This document shows positions 36,955 through 45,773 of a DNA stretch of 64,000 bases, piece by piece. The stretch lies in contig NZ_LGIT01000003.1 of NCBI RefSeq assembly GCF_001187865.1, forward strand, positions 124,001 to 188,000, given 5' to 3'. Made by a program: the position numbers and the translations under genes. The notes under the pieces are model-generated. The model ran no database searches and had not been told where the DNA came from. It saw only the letters and a list, made by a program, of their open reading frames with translations. This stretch comes from Klebsiella sp. RIT-PI-d (GTDB lineage: Bacteria; Pseudomonadota; Gammaproteobacteria; Enterobacterales; Enterobacteriaceae). The first letter of the stretch is position 1. Every line of letters starts with the position of its first letter.

Positions 36955-38184
36955 ATGTCGAAATTTTGGTCAAAAGAAGAGACTCTGTGGAGTTTCGCCC
37001 TGTACGGGACTGCTGTCGGAGCGGGTACACTGTTTCTGCCCATTCAACTGGGATCGGCCGGTGCGGTCGTGTTATTTATTACCGCCCTGGTGGCGTATCC
37101 TCTGACGTACTGGCCGCATAAAGCCCTGTGCCAGTTTATCCTCTCTGCCAACACACCTGCCGGGGAAGGGATCACCGGTGCAGTTACGCACTATTACGGT
37201 AAGAAAATTGGCAGTGCTATTACCGCACTCTATTTTGTCGCTTTCTTTGTGGTGATTCTTATCTATGCCGTTGCCATTACGAACTCTCTTTGCGAGCAAA
37301 TAGCCAAATATCGCGAGATAACCACCGGTGTGCGGATGCTGACCAGTCTCGGGGTGGTGCTGGTATTGAATGCCATCTTTTTGATGGGTCGCCAGGCTAC
37401 GATCCGGGTGATGGGCATGTTAGTTTTTCCGCTGATTGCCTATTTTCTGTTTCTGTCGTTTTATCTCACCGGTAGCTGGCAGCCCACCCTGCTGACCGAT
37501 AATATGACCGTTGATAGTCATACGCTGCACCAGATCTGGATCTCCATTCCCGTGATGGTTTTTGCTTTTAGCCATACGCCGATTATTTCCACGTTTGCCA
37601 TCGACAGACAGGAAAAATATCGCGAGCAGGCCATGGATAAATGCAAAAAAATCATGAAGGTGGCTTACCTTATTATCTGCCTGAGCGTGCTGTTTTTTGT
37701 GTTTAGCTGCCTGCTGTCAATCCCACCGTCCTATATCAATTCGGCGAGAGATGAAGGCGTAACGATCTTATCGGCGCTCTCTATGATGCCGAATTCGCCG
37801 ACCTGGCTGGCCATTTCCGGCATTATTGTGGCCGTCATCGCGATGTCTAAATCGTTTCTCGGCACCTATTTTGGGGTTATCGAAGGTGCTACCGAAATGG
37901 TTAAATCATCTCTTGAGCAAATAGGCATAAAAAAAAGCCGGGCATTTCATCGGGCAACGTCGATTATTCTTATTTCGCTGACAACATTTATGGTTTGTTG
38001 TATTAATCCGAATGCTATATCGATGATTTACGCTATCAGCGGCCCGCTGATAGCGATGATCCTGTTCATTATGCCAACGCTCTCTACCTATCTGATTGCC
38101 GCATTAAAGCCTTACCGTTCACTGGGTAATCTCATTACGCTTATTGTTGGTTTACTTTGCGTTTCAGTAATGTTTTTCAGCTAG
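36955..38184 (+). CDS. yqeG: YqeG, HAAAP-family amino-acid transporter
   Basis: A 409-residue inner-membrane protein of the SdaC/TdcC hydroxy/aromatic amino-acid permease family, with about eleven hydrophobic segments. The N-terminal YGTAVGAGTLFLPI and the central IPVMVFAFSHTPIISTFAID are family hallmarks. It matches E. coli YqeG closely. Transport of serine-like amino acids is inferred from relatives. It is the last backbone gene before insert 2. Confidence 0.95.
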   Translation: MSKFWSKEETLWSFALYGTAVGAGTLFLPIQLGSAGAVVLFITALVAYPLTYWPHKALCQFILSANTPAGEGITGAVTHYYGKKIGSAITALYFVAFFVVILIYAVAITNSLCEQIAKYREITTGVRMLTSLGVVLVLNAIFLMGRQATIRVMGMLVFPLIAYFLFLSFYLTGSWQPTLLTDNMTVDSHTLHQIWISIPVMVFAFSHTPIISTFAIDRQEKYREQAMDKCKKIMKVAYLIICLSVLFFVFSCLLSIPPSYINSARDEGVTILSALSMMPNSPTWLAISGIIVAVIAMSKSFLGTYFGVIEGATEMVKSSLEQIGIKKSRAFHRATSIILISLTTFMVCCINPNAISMIYAISGPLIAMILFIMPTLSTYLIAALKPYRSLGNLITLIVGLLCVSVMFFS

Positions 38185-38199
38185 AGACCGTTCAGCGAT

Positions 38200-38245
38200 G
38201 TGTTACCCGGTAAGATTGACTGCCGGGTAGCACAAAATAATTTTT
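38200..38245 (+). terminator. Terminator after yqeG
   Basis: An 11-bp stem GTGTTACCCGG/CCGGGTAGCAC (one G-U pair) with a 12-nt loop, followed by an A/T-rich stretch with a TTTTT run. It begins 16 bp past the yqeG stop. The remaining bases to 38428 are AT-rich promoter sequence. Confidence 0.65.
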
Positions 38246-38428
38246 AATTATTTCATTTAATTTTTATCAGAATGTCATATTTATCTGCCGCTTAATGAAT
38301 TTTATGTAAAAAAAGGCGTGAAGTTTTGTAATGAGCATGATCTGCTGTATTAATTTTAGACATTGCGGTTCATAATGGTGCTTCAGTTGTTGGCATTCTC
38401 CGACGACATCCCTCTAAGGGGGCATAGT

Positions 38429-39181
38429 ATGAAATATCACTCCACGGATAATATCTGCACTATCACCGGTATTCACCCTTCCAATCTGCGACGCTGGTAT
38501 CGTTATGGCCTGATTAGCCCGGGCGAATTCTCTGCGGGCTGGAATGAAACTCAGCTTGAGGATGTTCGTACGCTAAAAACGCAGACGGCGGGCGGCGCGA
38601 CGCTTTTAGATATTCGTCATAGCCATCAGTCAGGCGAGCCTCTGCGTACCTACGGCTGGTCGGCCCTGAAAGGCGATTTACTCTGGCAGCTGGAATTTGG
38701 CACAGATCGCGCGCTGTTACGCTATGTCAGAAATGTGATTAATGATTACAGCAGCGATGACGTTATCAACCGCTTAATGCGCCCGGTAAACCGCTGGCTG
38801 CAGGACGATACCCGCGAGGGTGCTCCTCGTCGTTTACAGCGCTTTCATCAGTGCGTTATACACCGGGCCGGTTCTCTGACGCGCTCATCTCGTCGTGATG
38901 GTGATGTCCCGCTGTTCCTCGAAGCAATCAGCGTGAAGGATGATAACGAAATCTGGCTTGAGGCAATTCGTCTCTCCGGGCAAGGTTTTAGCGTCGATGT
39001 CTCTTCCATTATCAGTGAAATCCCGGTAGCCATTAGCAGTCGTCATGAGCACCATCTTATGTGGTGTGGCGCGGGTATCAGTGTCGGTATGAAGCAATAC
39101 TTTAGCGACAGTATCGCTAAGGGAAAACCTATCATGCTGTGTGGTCCTGACCGCGTAACGGCTCAGTCGTATGTCAATTAA
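38429..39181 (+). CDS. MerR-family regulator resembling MlrA
   Basis: A 250-residue protein from the ATG at 38429, which has a strong ribosome site (AAGGGGG). The N-terminal 70 residues form a MerR-type helix-turn-helix (GIHPSNLRRWYRYGLISPG, then SAGWNETQLEDVRTLK). The rest aligns by eye with MlrA, the csgD activator: YGWSALKGDLLWQLEFG with the MlrA linker helix region, LMRPVNRWLQ with its LFIPLRRRLQ, and HLMWCGAGISVGMK with its LLVWCGENRTSAQQ. It is therefore an MlrA-like paralogue, not MlrA itself. Targets unknown. Confidence 0.75.
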   Translation: MKYHSTDNICTITGIHPSNLRRWYRYGLISPGEFSAGWNETQLEDVRTLKTQTAGGATLLDIRHSHQSGEPLRTYGWSALKGDLLWQLEFGTDRALLRYVRNVINDYSSDDVINRLMRPVNRWLQDDTREGAPRRLQRFHQCVIHRAGSLTRSSRRDGDVPLFLEAISVKDDNEIWLEAIRLSGQGFSVDVSSIISEIPVAISSRHEHHLMWCGAGISVGMKQYFSDSIAKGKPIMLCGPDRVTAQSYVN

Positions 39182-39213
39182 TCGCCCACACCCATCTTCA
39201 CGCGCTTAAAAAG

Positions 39214-39246
39214 ACGAGCAAGATAAGCATTTCTTACTCGTTTTTC
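39214..39246 (+). terminator. Terminator after the MlrA-like gene
   Basis: An imperfect 10-bp stem (ACGAGCAAGA against TTCTTACTCGT, one mismatch) followed by TTTTT. A-run and T-run on both sides suggest it may work in both directions. Confidence 0.6.
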
Positions 39247-39387
39247 TCTTTCAAAATGACGCCCTACCGCCCTACTTCAGTCAGCCCCTGTTCCGGGACA
39301 GACAACCGGGGTGATGTTAATGGTTTAACGGACCGGCGCGTTTCAGTCTTGTTCAATTAACAAACGCTGTACTAAGCTCATTCTTAT

Positions 39388-41217
39388 ATGAAAAAGACAA
39401 CGTACCGACAATCACTGCGGCCGATTGGCGATCATGGGATCATTGGCGATTTGCGCACCTGTGCGTTGGTCGCCAGTAATGGCACTATCGATTTCTTCTG
39501 CTGGCCGAATCTGGATAGCCCTTCCCTCTTCGTCTCTCTGCTGGATGATGAACGGGCAGGCGTCTTCACGCTCTCCCCCGAAGGCGACCAGTGGCGTTCG
39601 CTTCAGTCTTACCTGCCTGACAGCAACCTGCTACAAACGCGCTGGCTCACCGAGGGTGCAATTGTCGAATTAACCGACTTTATGCCTGTTGCCGATGATG
39701 AGAATACGCTGCCGCGAATTGTTCGTCGGCTTCGGGTTGATCAGGGTGAAGCCACAATTAACCTGCTGTGTCGGGTAAATTTTGACTATGCACGCCACGC
39801 CCCTTCACCGAAGGTAAATAAGACCTTTGCCGTCTGGCAGGGAGAGAACGACGATAAAATCACGCTGAGAACGTCAGTACCGTTAAGCGAAAAAGACGGT
39901 TTTCTCAGCGGCACCTTTACACTTAGCTGTGGTGAAGAAGCCTTTTTTGTGCTGGGCGGCGATGAGGTAAAGCGCTGGAAAAAACAGGACGTTTTGCAAA
40001 GCCAGCACGATACCCTGGGGTACTGGCAGCAGTGGGTAGCTAAAAACAAATATTCAGGGCGCTGGCATGAAATCCTGATCCGCTCGGCGCTGGCACTCAA
40101 GCTGCTAAGTTCAAAATCGCAGGGTTCGATAGCCGCAGCGGCTACTTTCGGACTGCCTGAGCTACCCGGCGGCGAGCGCAACTGGGATTACCGCGCCACC
40201 TGGATACGCGATGCTTCTTTTAGCTGCTATGCCCTGATCCGTCTCGGCTATGTTGATGAAGCCGCCGCCTTTGGTCGCTGGGTTGGTCGCTGCATGGAAA
40301 ACAGTCGTTTCGAACCCGATAAGCTCCAGGTAATGTATCGTCTGGACTGCGGCACCGAGCTCACCGAAATCGAACTGCCGCATCTGAAAGGCTACCGTGA
40401 CTCAGTGCCAGTGCGTATTGGTAATGACGCCTATAAACAGCGTCAGTTAGACATTTATGGCGAACTGCTGGATACCCTTTATCTGGCAACCAAATATGGC
40501 GATGGTATCTCTCATCGCGCCTGGGAACATGTGATTAACCTGGTGGATCACGTCTGCGATATCTGGAATACCGCCGATGCGGGTATCTGGGAGATGCGCG
40601 GCGAGGCCGAGCATTTTCTCTACTCACGTTTAATGTGCTGGGTGGCGCTCGACCGGGCGTTACGCCTTGGAGCAAAACGTTCGCTTTCGATGCCCTATCA
40701 GCGCTGGGAGAGCACGCGCCAGGCGATTCGGGAAGATATCTGGAAAAATTTCTGGAACGAGAAACTGGGGCATTTCACCTCAACCCGCCACGGCAGCGAT
40801 CTGGATGGGTCGATGCTGCTGATGCCGCTGCTGCGTTTCGTCAGCGCCAAAGATCCCGACTGGCTTGCCACCCTCGACGCCATCAAAAGCAAACTGGTGC
40901 GCGATGGCATGGTGCGACGCTATATTGCCGATGAAACACCTGCCGATTCACTTCACGGCGAAGAAGGCTATTTCGTCGCCTGTTCATTCTGGTATATCGA
41001 ATGTCTGGCCCGGGCGGATAAGCTGGAGGAAGCGCGTGAAGAGTTCGAAAAAGTGCTGAAATATGCTAACCATCTGGGGCTGTACGCTGAGGAGTTTGAC
41101 GCCTGGGGCCACGCGCTGGGCAATTTCCCGCAGGCGCTTTCGCATCTGGCGTTGATCAGTGCGGCCTATTATTTGAATAAAAAAATGTCGGGCAAAGCGC
41201 AAACCTGGCAGCCGTAA
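39388..41217 (+). CDS. Glycoside hydrolase family 15 (glucoamylase/trehalase-like)
   Basis: A 609-residue cytoplasmic enzyme (no signal peptide). An N-terminal beta-sandwich (to about residue 220) precedes an (alpha/alpha)6 barrel. GH15 landmarks are GERNWDYRATWIRDASF, GIWEMRGEAEHFLYSRLM (general acid Glu) and near the end LYAEEFDAWGHALGNFPQAL, carrying the second catalytic Glu. Bacterial relatives cleave alpha-glucosidic bonds in maltodextrins or trehalose; the substrate here is not determined. It stands alone between the MlrA-like gene and the beta-lactamase. Confidence 0.88.
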   Translation: MKKTTYRQSLRPIGDHGIIGDLRTCALVASNGTIDFFCWPNLDSPSLFVSLLDDERAGVFTLSPEGDQWRSLQSYLPDSNLLQTRWLTEGAIVELTDFMPVADDENTLPRIVRRLRVDQGEATINLLCRVNFDYARHAPSPKVNKTFAVWQGENDDKITLRTSVPLSEKDGFLSGTFTLSCGEEAFFVLGGDEVKRWKKQDVLQSQHDTLGYWQQWVAKNKYSGRWHEILIRSALALKLLSSKSQGSIAAAATFGLPELPGGERNWDYRATWIRDASFSCYALIRLGYVDEAAAFGRWVGRCMENSRFEPDKLQVMYRLDCGTELTEIELPHLKGYRDSVPVRIGNDAYKQRQLDIYGELLDTLYLATKYGDGISHRAWEHVINLVDHVCDIWNTADAGIWEMRGEAEHFLYSRLMCWVALDRALRLGAKRSLSMPYQRWESTRQAIREDIWKNFWNEKLGHFTSTRHGSDLDGSMLLMPLLRFVSAKDPDWLATLDAIKSKLVRDGMVRRYIADETPADSLHGEEGYFVACSFWYIECLARADKLEEAREEFEKVLKYANHLGLYAEEFDAWGHALGNFPQALSHLALISAAYYLNKKMSGKAQTWQP

Positions 41218-41223
41218 TCGCGT

Positions 41224-41248
41224 TTACCCCGGTATCATGCCGGGGTAA
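41224..41248. terminator. Hairpin after the GH15 gene
   Basis: A perfect 9-bp inverted repeat TTACCCCGG/CCGGGGTAA with a 7-nt loop, 6 bp past the GH15 stop and 43 bp before the beta-lactamase ATG. It has no T-tract. Confidence 0.6.
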
Positions 41249-41290
41249 GCTATGATCCATCCTGTTTATTACTCACCTGAAATCATTGCC

Positions 41291-42148
41291 ATGAAACGTA
41301 TTGCCGCCGCGTTTTTTATTCTGCTGACCTGGCTTTCCCCGGCCCAGGCAGCCTCTTCTGCGCTAACGGGGTATCTTCAGCAGCAGGAAAGCCAACTGAA
41401 CGCCCGGATAGGTATGGCGGTAGTGGATGCGCAGGGGACGCCGGGGTTTGGCTGGCGCGAGAACGAACGTTTTCCCCTTACCAGTACCTTTAAAGTGCTG
41501 ACGTGTGCGGCCCTCCTCGACCAGCTGCACAAAAAGCACGGTTCGCTGGAAGAGCGCGTTTCTCTTCAGCCGACTGAATTACTGGACTACTCGCCGATCG
41601 CTAAAAATTACTTGCCGCCTGAAACCATTTCACTACGCAAACTTTGCTCTGCGGCGGTCAGCTATAGCGATAACACGGCGGCAAACCGTCTACTGACCTG
41701 GCTCGGCGGCCCGGCGGCGGTGACGCAATTTATGCGCAGCCTTGATGATAACGTCACCCGACTCGATCGCACCGAGCCAACGCTAAACATGGCAACGCCC
41801 GGCGATGTACGCGACACAACCACGCCGCACCATATTGTCCGTTCGCTGCGTCTGCTTTTAGCATCGGACGTCCTGACCCAAACCGACAGGGCCACGCTCG
41901 ATAACTGGATGCGGGAAGATAACGTTGCCGACGCGCTGCTACGTTCAACGTTACCTGAAGGCTGGGCCATCGCTGATAAAACCGGTGCAGGCGGCTACGG
42001 CTCGCGCGCCATCATCGCCGCGGTATATCCCCCGCAAAAACCGCCGTTTTATGTGGCGATTTACATCACACAGACTACGGCGTCGATGAAAACAGCAGAT
42101 GCGGTTATTGCGGAGATTGGCCGACGGTTGTTTAGCGCATCGCAATGA
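41291..42148 (+). CDS. Class A beta-lactamase, chromosomal
   Basis: A periplasmic serine beta-lactamase of 285 residues. The signal peptide MKRIAAAFFILLTWLSPAQA ends at a typical AQA-A site. Catalytic motifs are complete: STFK (Ser70, Lys73), SDN (130-132), RTEPTLN (Arg164, Glu166, Asn170) and KTG (234-236) followed by AGGYG. Cys77 and Cys123 can form the TEM-type disulfide, and position 69 is Thr. It resembles the chromosomal class A enzymes of Citrobacter (SED, CdiA) and CTX-M relatives. No divergent LysR-type ampR gene is beside it, so the usual inducible arrangement is missing. The spectrum cannot be read from sequence alone. Confidence 0.92.
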   Translation: MKRIAAAFFILLTWLSPAQAASSALTGYLQQQESQLNARIGMAVVDAQGTPGFGWRENERFPLTSTFKVLTCAALLDQLHKKHGSLEERVSLQPTELLDYSPIAKNYLPPETISLRKLCSAAVSYSDNTAANRLLTWLGGPAAVTQFMRSLDDNVTRLDRTEPTLNMATPGDVRDTTTPHHIVRSLRLLLASDVLTQTDRATLDNWMREDNVADALLRSTLPEGWAIADKTGAGGYGSRAIIAAVYPPQKPPFYVAIYITQTTASMKTADAVIAEIGRRLFSASQ

Positions 42149-42207
42149 TTTATCAGAGCCGTTCTGACGCTTACGCCGGTGTTGCCAGCGGCGACCGGGC
42201 TATATAA

Positions 42208-42235
42208 ACCGGGAATAGAGTCAGCCATTCCCGGT
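42208..42235. terminator. Hairpin between convergent bla and alcohol dehydrogenase genes
   Basis: A perfect 9-bp inverted repeat ACCGGGAAT/ATTCCCGGT with a 10-nt loop lies between the two stop codons. No T-tract on either side. Confidence 0.55.
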
Positions 42236-42274
42236 GTATCATTACCGCCTTTATTCACCATCTAAGCCAGCACA

Positions 42275-43336
42275 TTATTTATCGGCTGCATCAACCTTCA
42301 GGGAAGCCATATCAATCACAAATCGATGCGCCATATCCCCTTTTTCGAGACGGGTGAACGCGTCATTTATCTGGTCAATATTAATCATTTCGCATTCGGG
42401 GTAGATATTATGCGCGGCACAGAAATCCAGCACTTCCTGGGTTTCAGCAATACCGCCGATTAGCGAACCGGCGATCCGGCGACGTCCCATAATCAAAGGA
42501 ATAGTCGACGGTTCCGCCATCGGGCCAACCTGGCCGACAATGACCAGTGAGCCATCAACGTCCAGCAGCGGAGTATAAATATTCAGGTCGTGCTTGACGG
42601 GGGCGGTATCAATAATCAGATCGAATGCGCAAGCTGCGGCGTTTAACGCCTGCTCGTCGGAGGACGCCAGGATCCCCTTCGCGCCAAGCGCTTTCGCTTC
42701 ATCATCCTTATTATTATTGCGGCTGATCACAGTGACGTCGGCCCCCATCGCCACGGCCAGCTTCACCGCCATATGGCCTAATCCGCCTAATCCTATTACA
42801 CCTACCCGACTTCCGGGTCCCACGTTCCAGGCACGTAACGGCGAAAAGGTAGTGATCCCCGCGCAGAGAATCGGTGCCGTTTTTGCCAGATCCATATTTG
42901 CCGGGATCTTCAGTACGAACTCTTCGCGCACAACAATATGTCTCGAATAGCCGCCCTGGGTGATTTCACCAGTGATCCGATCCGGCGCGCCGTAAGTGGG
43001 CGTCATGCCGTTACGACAGTATTGCTCCTCGCCGTGTTCGCACTGGTCACAGTGCATACAGCTGTCCACCATACAGCCGACGGCAACGCGATCGCCGACC
43101 TGATATTTTTTGACGCCCTGGCCCACGGAGGTGATGACGCCGACAATTTCGTGACCCGGAATTAAGGGATAAGGCTGCGCGCCCCAGTCGCCCTTCACGG
43201 TATGCAAATCCGAGTGGCAGACACCGCAGTAAAGAATTTCCATAGCGATGTCATTTTCACGAAGTTCACGGCGTTCAAAGTGATAAGGGACTAATTTTCC
43301 ATCGGAATTGTGTGCTGCATAACCCATTGTTTTCAT
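42275..43336 (-). CDS. Zinc-dependent NAD(P) alcohol dehydrogenase, YahK/cinnamyl-ADH type
   Basis: A 353-residue medium-chain dehydrogenase. Catalytic zinc ligands are in YCGVCHSDLHTV and GHEIVGVI. The structural zinc Cys cluster is CMHCDQCEHGEEQYC. The cofactor motif is GLGGLGHMAV. It resembles E. coli YahK, an NADPH-dependent aldehyde reductase of broad specificity. It lies 91 bp downstream of an aldo/keto reductase on the same strand, possibly co-transcribed. Confidence 0.9.
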   Translation of the reverse strand: MKTMGYAAHNSDGKLVPYHFERRELRENDIAMEILYCGVCHSDLHTVKGDWGAQPYPLIPGHEIVGVITSVGQGVKKYQVGDRVAVGCMVDSCMHCDQCEHGEEQYCRNGMTPTYGAPDRITGEITQGGYSRHIVVREEFVLKIPANMDLAKTAPILCAGITTFSPLRAWNVGPGSRVGVIGLGGLGHMAVKLAVAMGADVTVISRNNNKDDEAKALGAKGILASSDEQALNAAACAFDLIIDTAPVKHDLNIYTPLLDVDGSLVIVGQVGPMAEPSTIPLIMGRRRIAGSLIGGIAETQEVLDFCAAHNIYPECEMINIDQINDAFTRLEKGDMAHRFVIDMASLKVDAADK

Positions 43337-43427
43337 AAGTACCTCTTGATGACCCGTGACGGATCGGATAAGTGTTCGGGTGTGGGCAAGTCATGATGAC
43401 GGCTTCTGGTGCAATATCGCCCGAAGA

Positions 43428-44306
43428 CTAGTCGTGAATTTTTACGCCAAGGCAGTGACGGACAAATTCAGGATTGAAATGTTTTACGGCTTCGCCGACA
43501 TAGCCTGAATCCAGCGAGCTAATCTTGTCCATTTCGCTGTCGGTTAACGAGAAATCCCAGATGGCGATATTTTCCACTATACGCTGCTGATGAGTCGATT
43601 TCGGGATGACCGTAACGCCCCGCTGTATATTCCAGCGCAATATGACCTGCGAGACGGATTTGTGGTGGGCATCGGCGATTTCCAGAAGCACCTTATCTTC
43701 AAATGGCTTATGCCTTCCACCGCCTAACGGCGCCCATGCTTCAGGTTGTACATTGTAGTACTTCATGGTTTCCAGCGCCGCGGGCTGCGAAAAATAAGGA
43801 TGCAGCTCGATCTGATTGACCATTGGCTTGATTCTGACGGTCTCACAGAAGTTGGTCAGCACGTGGGCGTAGAAATTAGACACGCCAATCGCCTTCAGTT
43901 TTCCTTCGTCGTAAGCATCTTCTAATGCACGCCATGCGCTGAAATAATCGCGCATCGCCTGGTGCAATAAGTAGAGATCGAAGTATTCCAGACCCGATTT
44001 TTGTAGCGACGCGCGAATACCCGCCCTGGCCGTATCGTAGTTTGCCATATCCTGTACCCATAACTTTGAGGTAATAAATAACGCCTCACGGGTACACAAA
44101 CCTTCAGCGATCGCTTCGCGAACGGCCTCACCAACGGCATCTTCATTACCGTAAACGGCGGCGGTATCAATAAGACGATAACCTGCACGAATAGCATTCA
44201 GGACCGACTGCTTACACTCTTCTTTATTCGTTACCTGAAAAACACCGAAACCTGCCATGGGCATTTTGAGGTTGTTGCTGAGTACAGAAAATTCCACTGT
44301 GAGCAC
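43428..44306 (-). CDS. Aldo/keto reductase, AKR5 (2,5-diketogluconate reductase-like)
   Basis: A 292-residue AKR with the tetrad visible: RLIDTAAVYGNE (Asp, Tyr), ITSKLWV (Lys) and YFDLYLLHQAM (His). VTVIPKSTHQQRI near the C-terminus is the NADPH phosphate-binding signature. It is related to DkgA/YvgN-type reductases acting on diketogluconate or methylglyoxal. Convention LHQ replaces the more common LHWP. It lies between the alcohol dehydrogenase and the LacI gene of the dual-PTS locus, but operon membership is uncertain. Confidence 0.88.
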   Translation of the reverse strand: MLTVEFSVLSNNLKMPMAGFGVFQVTNKEECKQSVLNAIRAGYRLIDTAAVYGNEDAVGEAVREAIAEGLCTREALFITSKLWVQDMANYDTARAGIRASLQKSGLEYFDLYLLHQAMRDYFSAWRALEDAYDEGKLKAIGVSNFYAHVLTNFCETVRIKPMVNQIELHPYFSQPAALETMKYYNVQPEAWAPLGGGRHKPFEDKVLLEIADAHHKSVSQVILRWNIQRGVTVIPKSTHQQRIVENIAIWDFSLTDSEMDKISSLDSGYVGEAVKHFNPEFVRHCLGVKIHD

Positions 44307-44499
44307 CTCCAGACGATAAGAATCATCATTCTAGGATAAAAAGCGATGCCCGATTAGTGCGGGAAATGTGATTTCACTTATGCAAAAAATTCATTAATAA
44401 ATAACGCCGCGTCCGGCGTCAACTCAGCAACCTGAAAGGTATCACGACCAGAAGAACGTAAAGAGGAATGCGATGTAAATCAGGAACCCTGTCGCAACA

Positions 44500-45552
44500 T
44501 TACGGCTTTTTGGTGCTGGCACGAATTTTTAATGTCGAGGGCAGTTCGATAGCCTGCTCTGTCGATTTGTCCGCCAGCAGATCAAGCAACGTTTTTCCGG
44601 CGCGGGTTCCGGTTTCACTCCACGGAAATTCAACTGCGGTCAGCGCAGGCGAACACACTGCCGCAAGATTGCCCCCGCTCAGGCTTGCCAGCGCCAGGTT
44701 TTCAGGGACACTGACTCCGGTATTGTGGCAGGCCATAATGCAGCCGCACGCCATTTCGTCTGAAGTACAAATTAACGCATCCAGCTCAGGCCAGGTAATG
44801 CGGATATCGCCCAGCAGATTAAAGCCCGTCGTGATGCCGGACGGAAGGTGCGATGTCACCACGCGATGAGGAGAATGGTTAAGCGACAGCATCGCGCTGT
44901 TCCAGCCGTTGAGAACCTGACGAAACAGAATATTGTTGGAGGCCGTGCACAATAAACCGATATTTCTGTAGCCGCTTTGTGCCAGAGAATTAACCAGCTT
45001 TTTTACCCCGGCGGCATAATCTACGCCGATACTTACCCAGCCGGCATCGCGATTGATCGCGCCAATTTCAACCACCGGCATACCCGTATTGAGTAACATT
45101 TGTGAACAGCTACTGATGTTATCAATATTAAACTGCACAATTGCCGCCGGATTATAAGCCAGCATTTGCTGAAACGCGTTCTCCTCACTCTGTCCCCCCT
45201 GGCCGGACTCAATAAACATCATGCTATAGCCCTGGGTCGAAAGAACAGTTTGCAGCGTTTCTGACACGGCAAGAAAACCGGGTGATGAGAAGGACGAGAC
45301 AACGCCCATAATCAAACGGGAATCGGCTGAAGCCAGACTTCGCGCCTGGAGATTGGGTATATATCCCAACTCACTGACCGCCGCTTCGATGCGGCTGCGC
45401 AGTTCGGGATTCACTTTTTCAGGCATACGTAACGCGCGCGATACGGTCATCGTGCTAACGCCGACCAGTTTTGCAACTTCGGCGAGCGTAATTTTACCGG
45501 TGTTTTTTCTGCGTTTTTCTCTCGCGCCATCGTCCGTATCAAATGTTTGCAC
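44500..45552 (-). CDS. LacI-family regulator of the dual-PTS locus (GntR/IdnR-like)
   Basis: A 350-residue repressor from the GTG at 45552, chosen because a strong ribosome site (GGAGGACATCC) precedes it; an in-frame ATG 11 codons earlier has none. A basic leader (REKRRKNTGK) precedes the LacI helix-turn-helix ITLAEVAKLVGVSTMTVSRA, as in gluconate regulators GntR/IdnR. The effector domain is of the periplasmic-binding type. It is divergent from the PTS genes, with two GTTAGC-type palindromes between them, so it most likely represses that operon and itself. Confidence 0.88.
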   Translation of the reverse strand: MQTFDTDDGAREKRRKNTGKITLAEVAKLVGVSTMTVSRALRMPEKVNPELRSRIEAAVSELGYIPNLQARSLASADSRLIMGVVSSFSSPGFLAVSETLQTVLSTQGYSMMFIESGQGGQSEENAFQQMLAYNPAAIVQFNIDNISSCSQMLLNTGMPVVEIGAINRDAGWVSIGVDYAAGVKKLVNSLAQSGYRNIGLLCTASNNILFRQVLNGWNSAMLSLNHSPHRVVTSHLPSGITTGFNLLGDIRITWPELDALICTSDEMACGCIMACHNTGVSVPENLALASLSGGNLAAVCSPALTAVEFPWSETGTRAGKTLLDLLADKSTEQAIELPSTLKIRASTKKP

Positions 45553-45651
45553 GGATGTCCTCCTCCAGTCTGTCCGGATAACCATTGTAAAGGATGTTTG
45601 GTCTTTTGCGCATTGCTCAACTGCAAAGTAGTAATAAGAAAGGTTGTTAAA

Positions 45652-45663
45652 GTTAGCGGTAAC
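45652..45663. promoter_or_regulatory. LacI-type operator candidate 1
   Basis: GTTAGCGGTAAC, a near-perfect palindrome with one central mismatch, between the LacI gene and the PTS operon. Confidence 0.65.
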
Positions 45664-45686
45664 AAGGATTTTAACATTTATGCTGT

Positions 45687-45698
45687 GTTAGCGCTAAC
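45687..45698. promoter_or_regulatory. LacI-type operator candidate 2
   Basis: GTTAGCGCTAAC, a perfect 12-bp palindrome sharing the half-site of the 45652 copy; centres are 35 bp apart. Its form suits a LacI-family dimer. It lies 76 bp upstream of the first PTS gene. Confidence 0.72.
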
Positions 45699-45773
45699 TT
45701 TGCGAGTTAGATCACGGTAAGGCGTAAAGATATTCTACTATAGTAAGTCCACTTCAATGCTATCGGGGTATTT

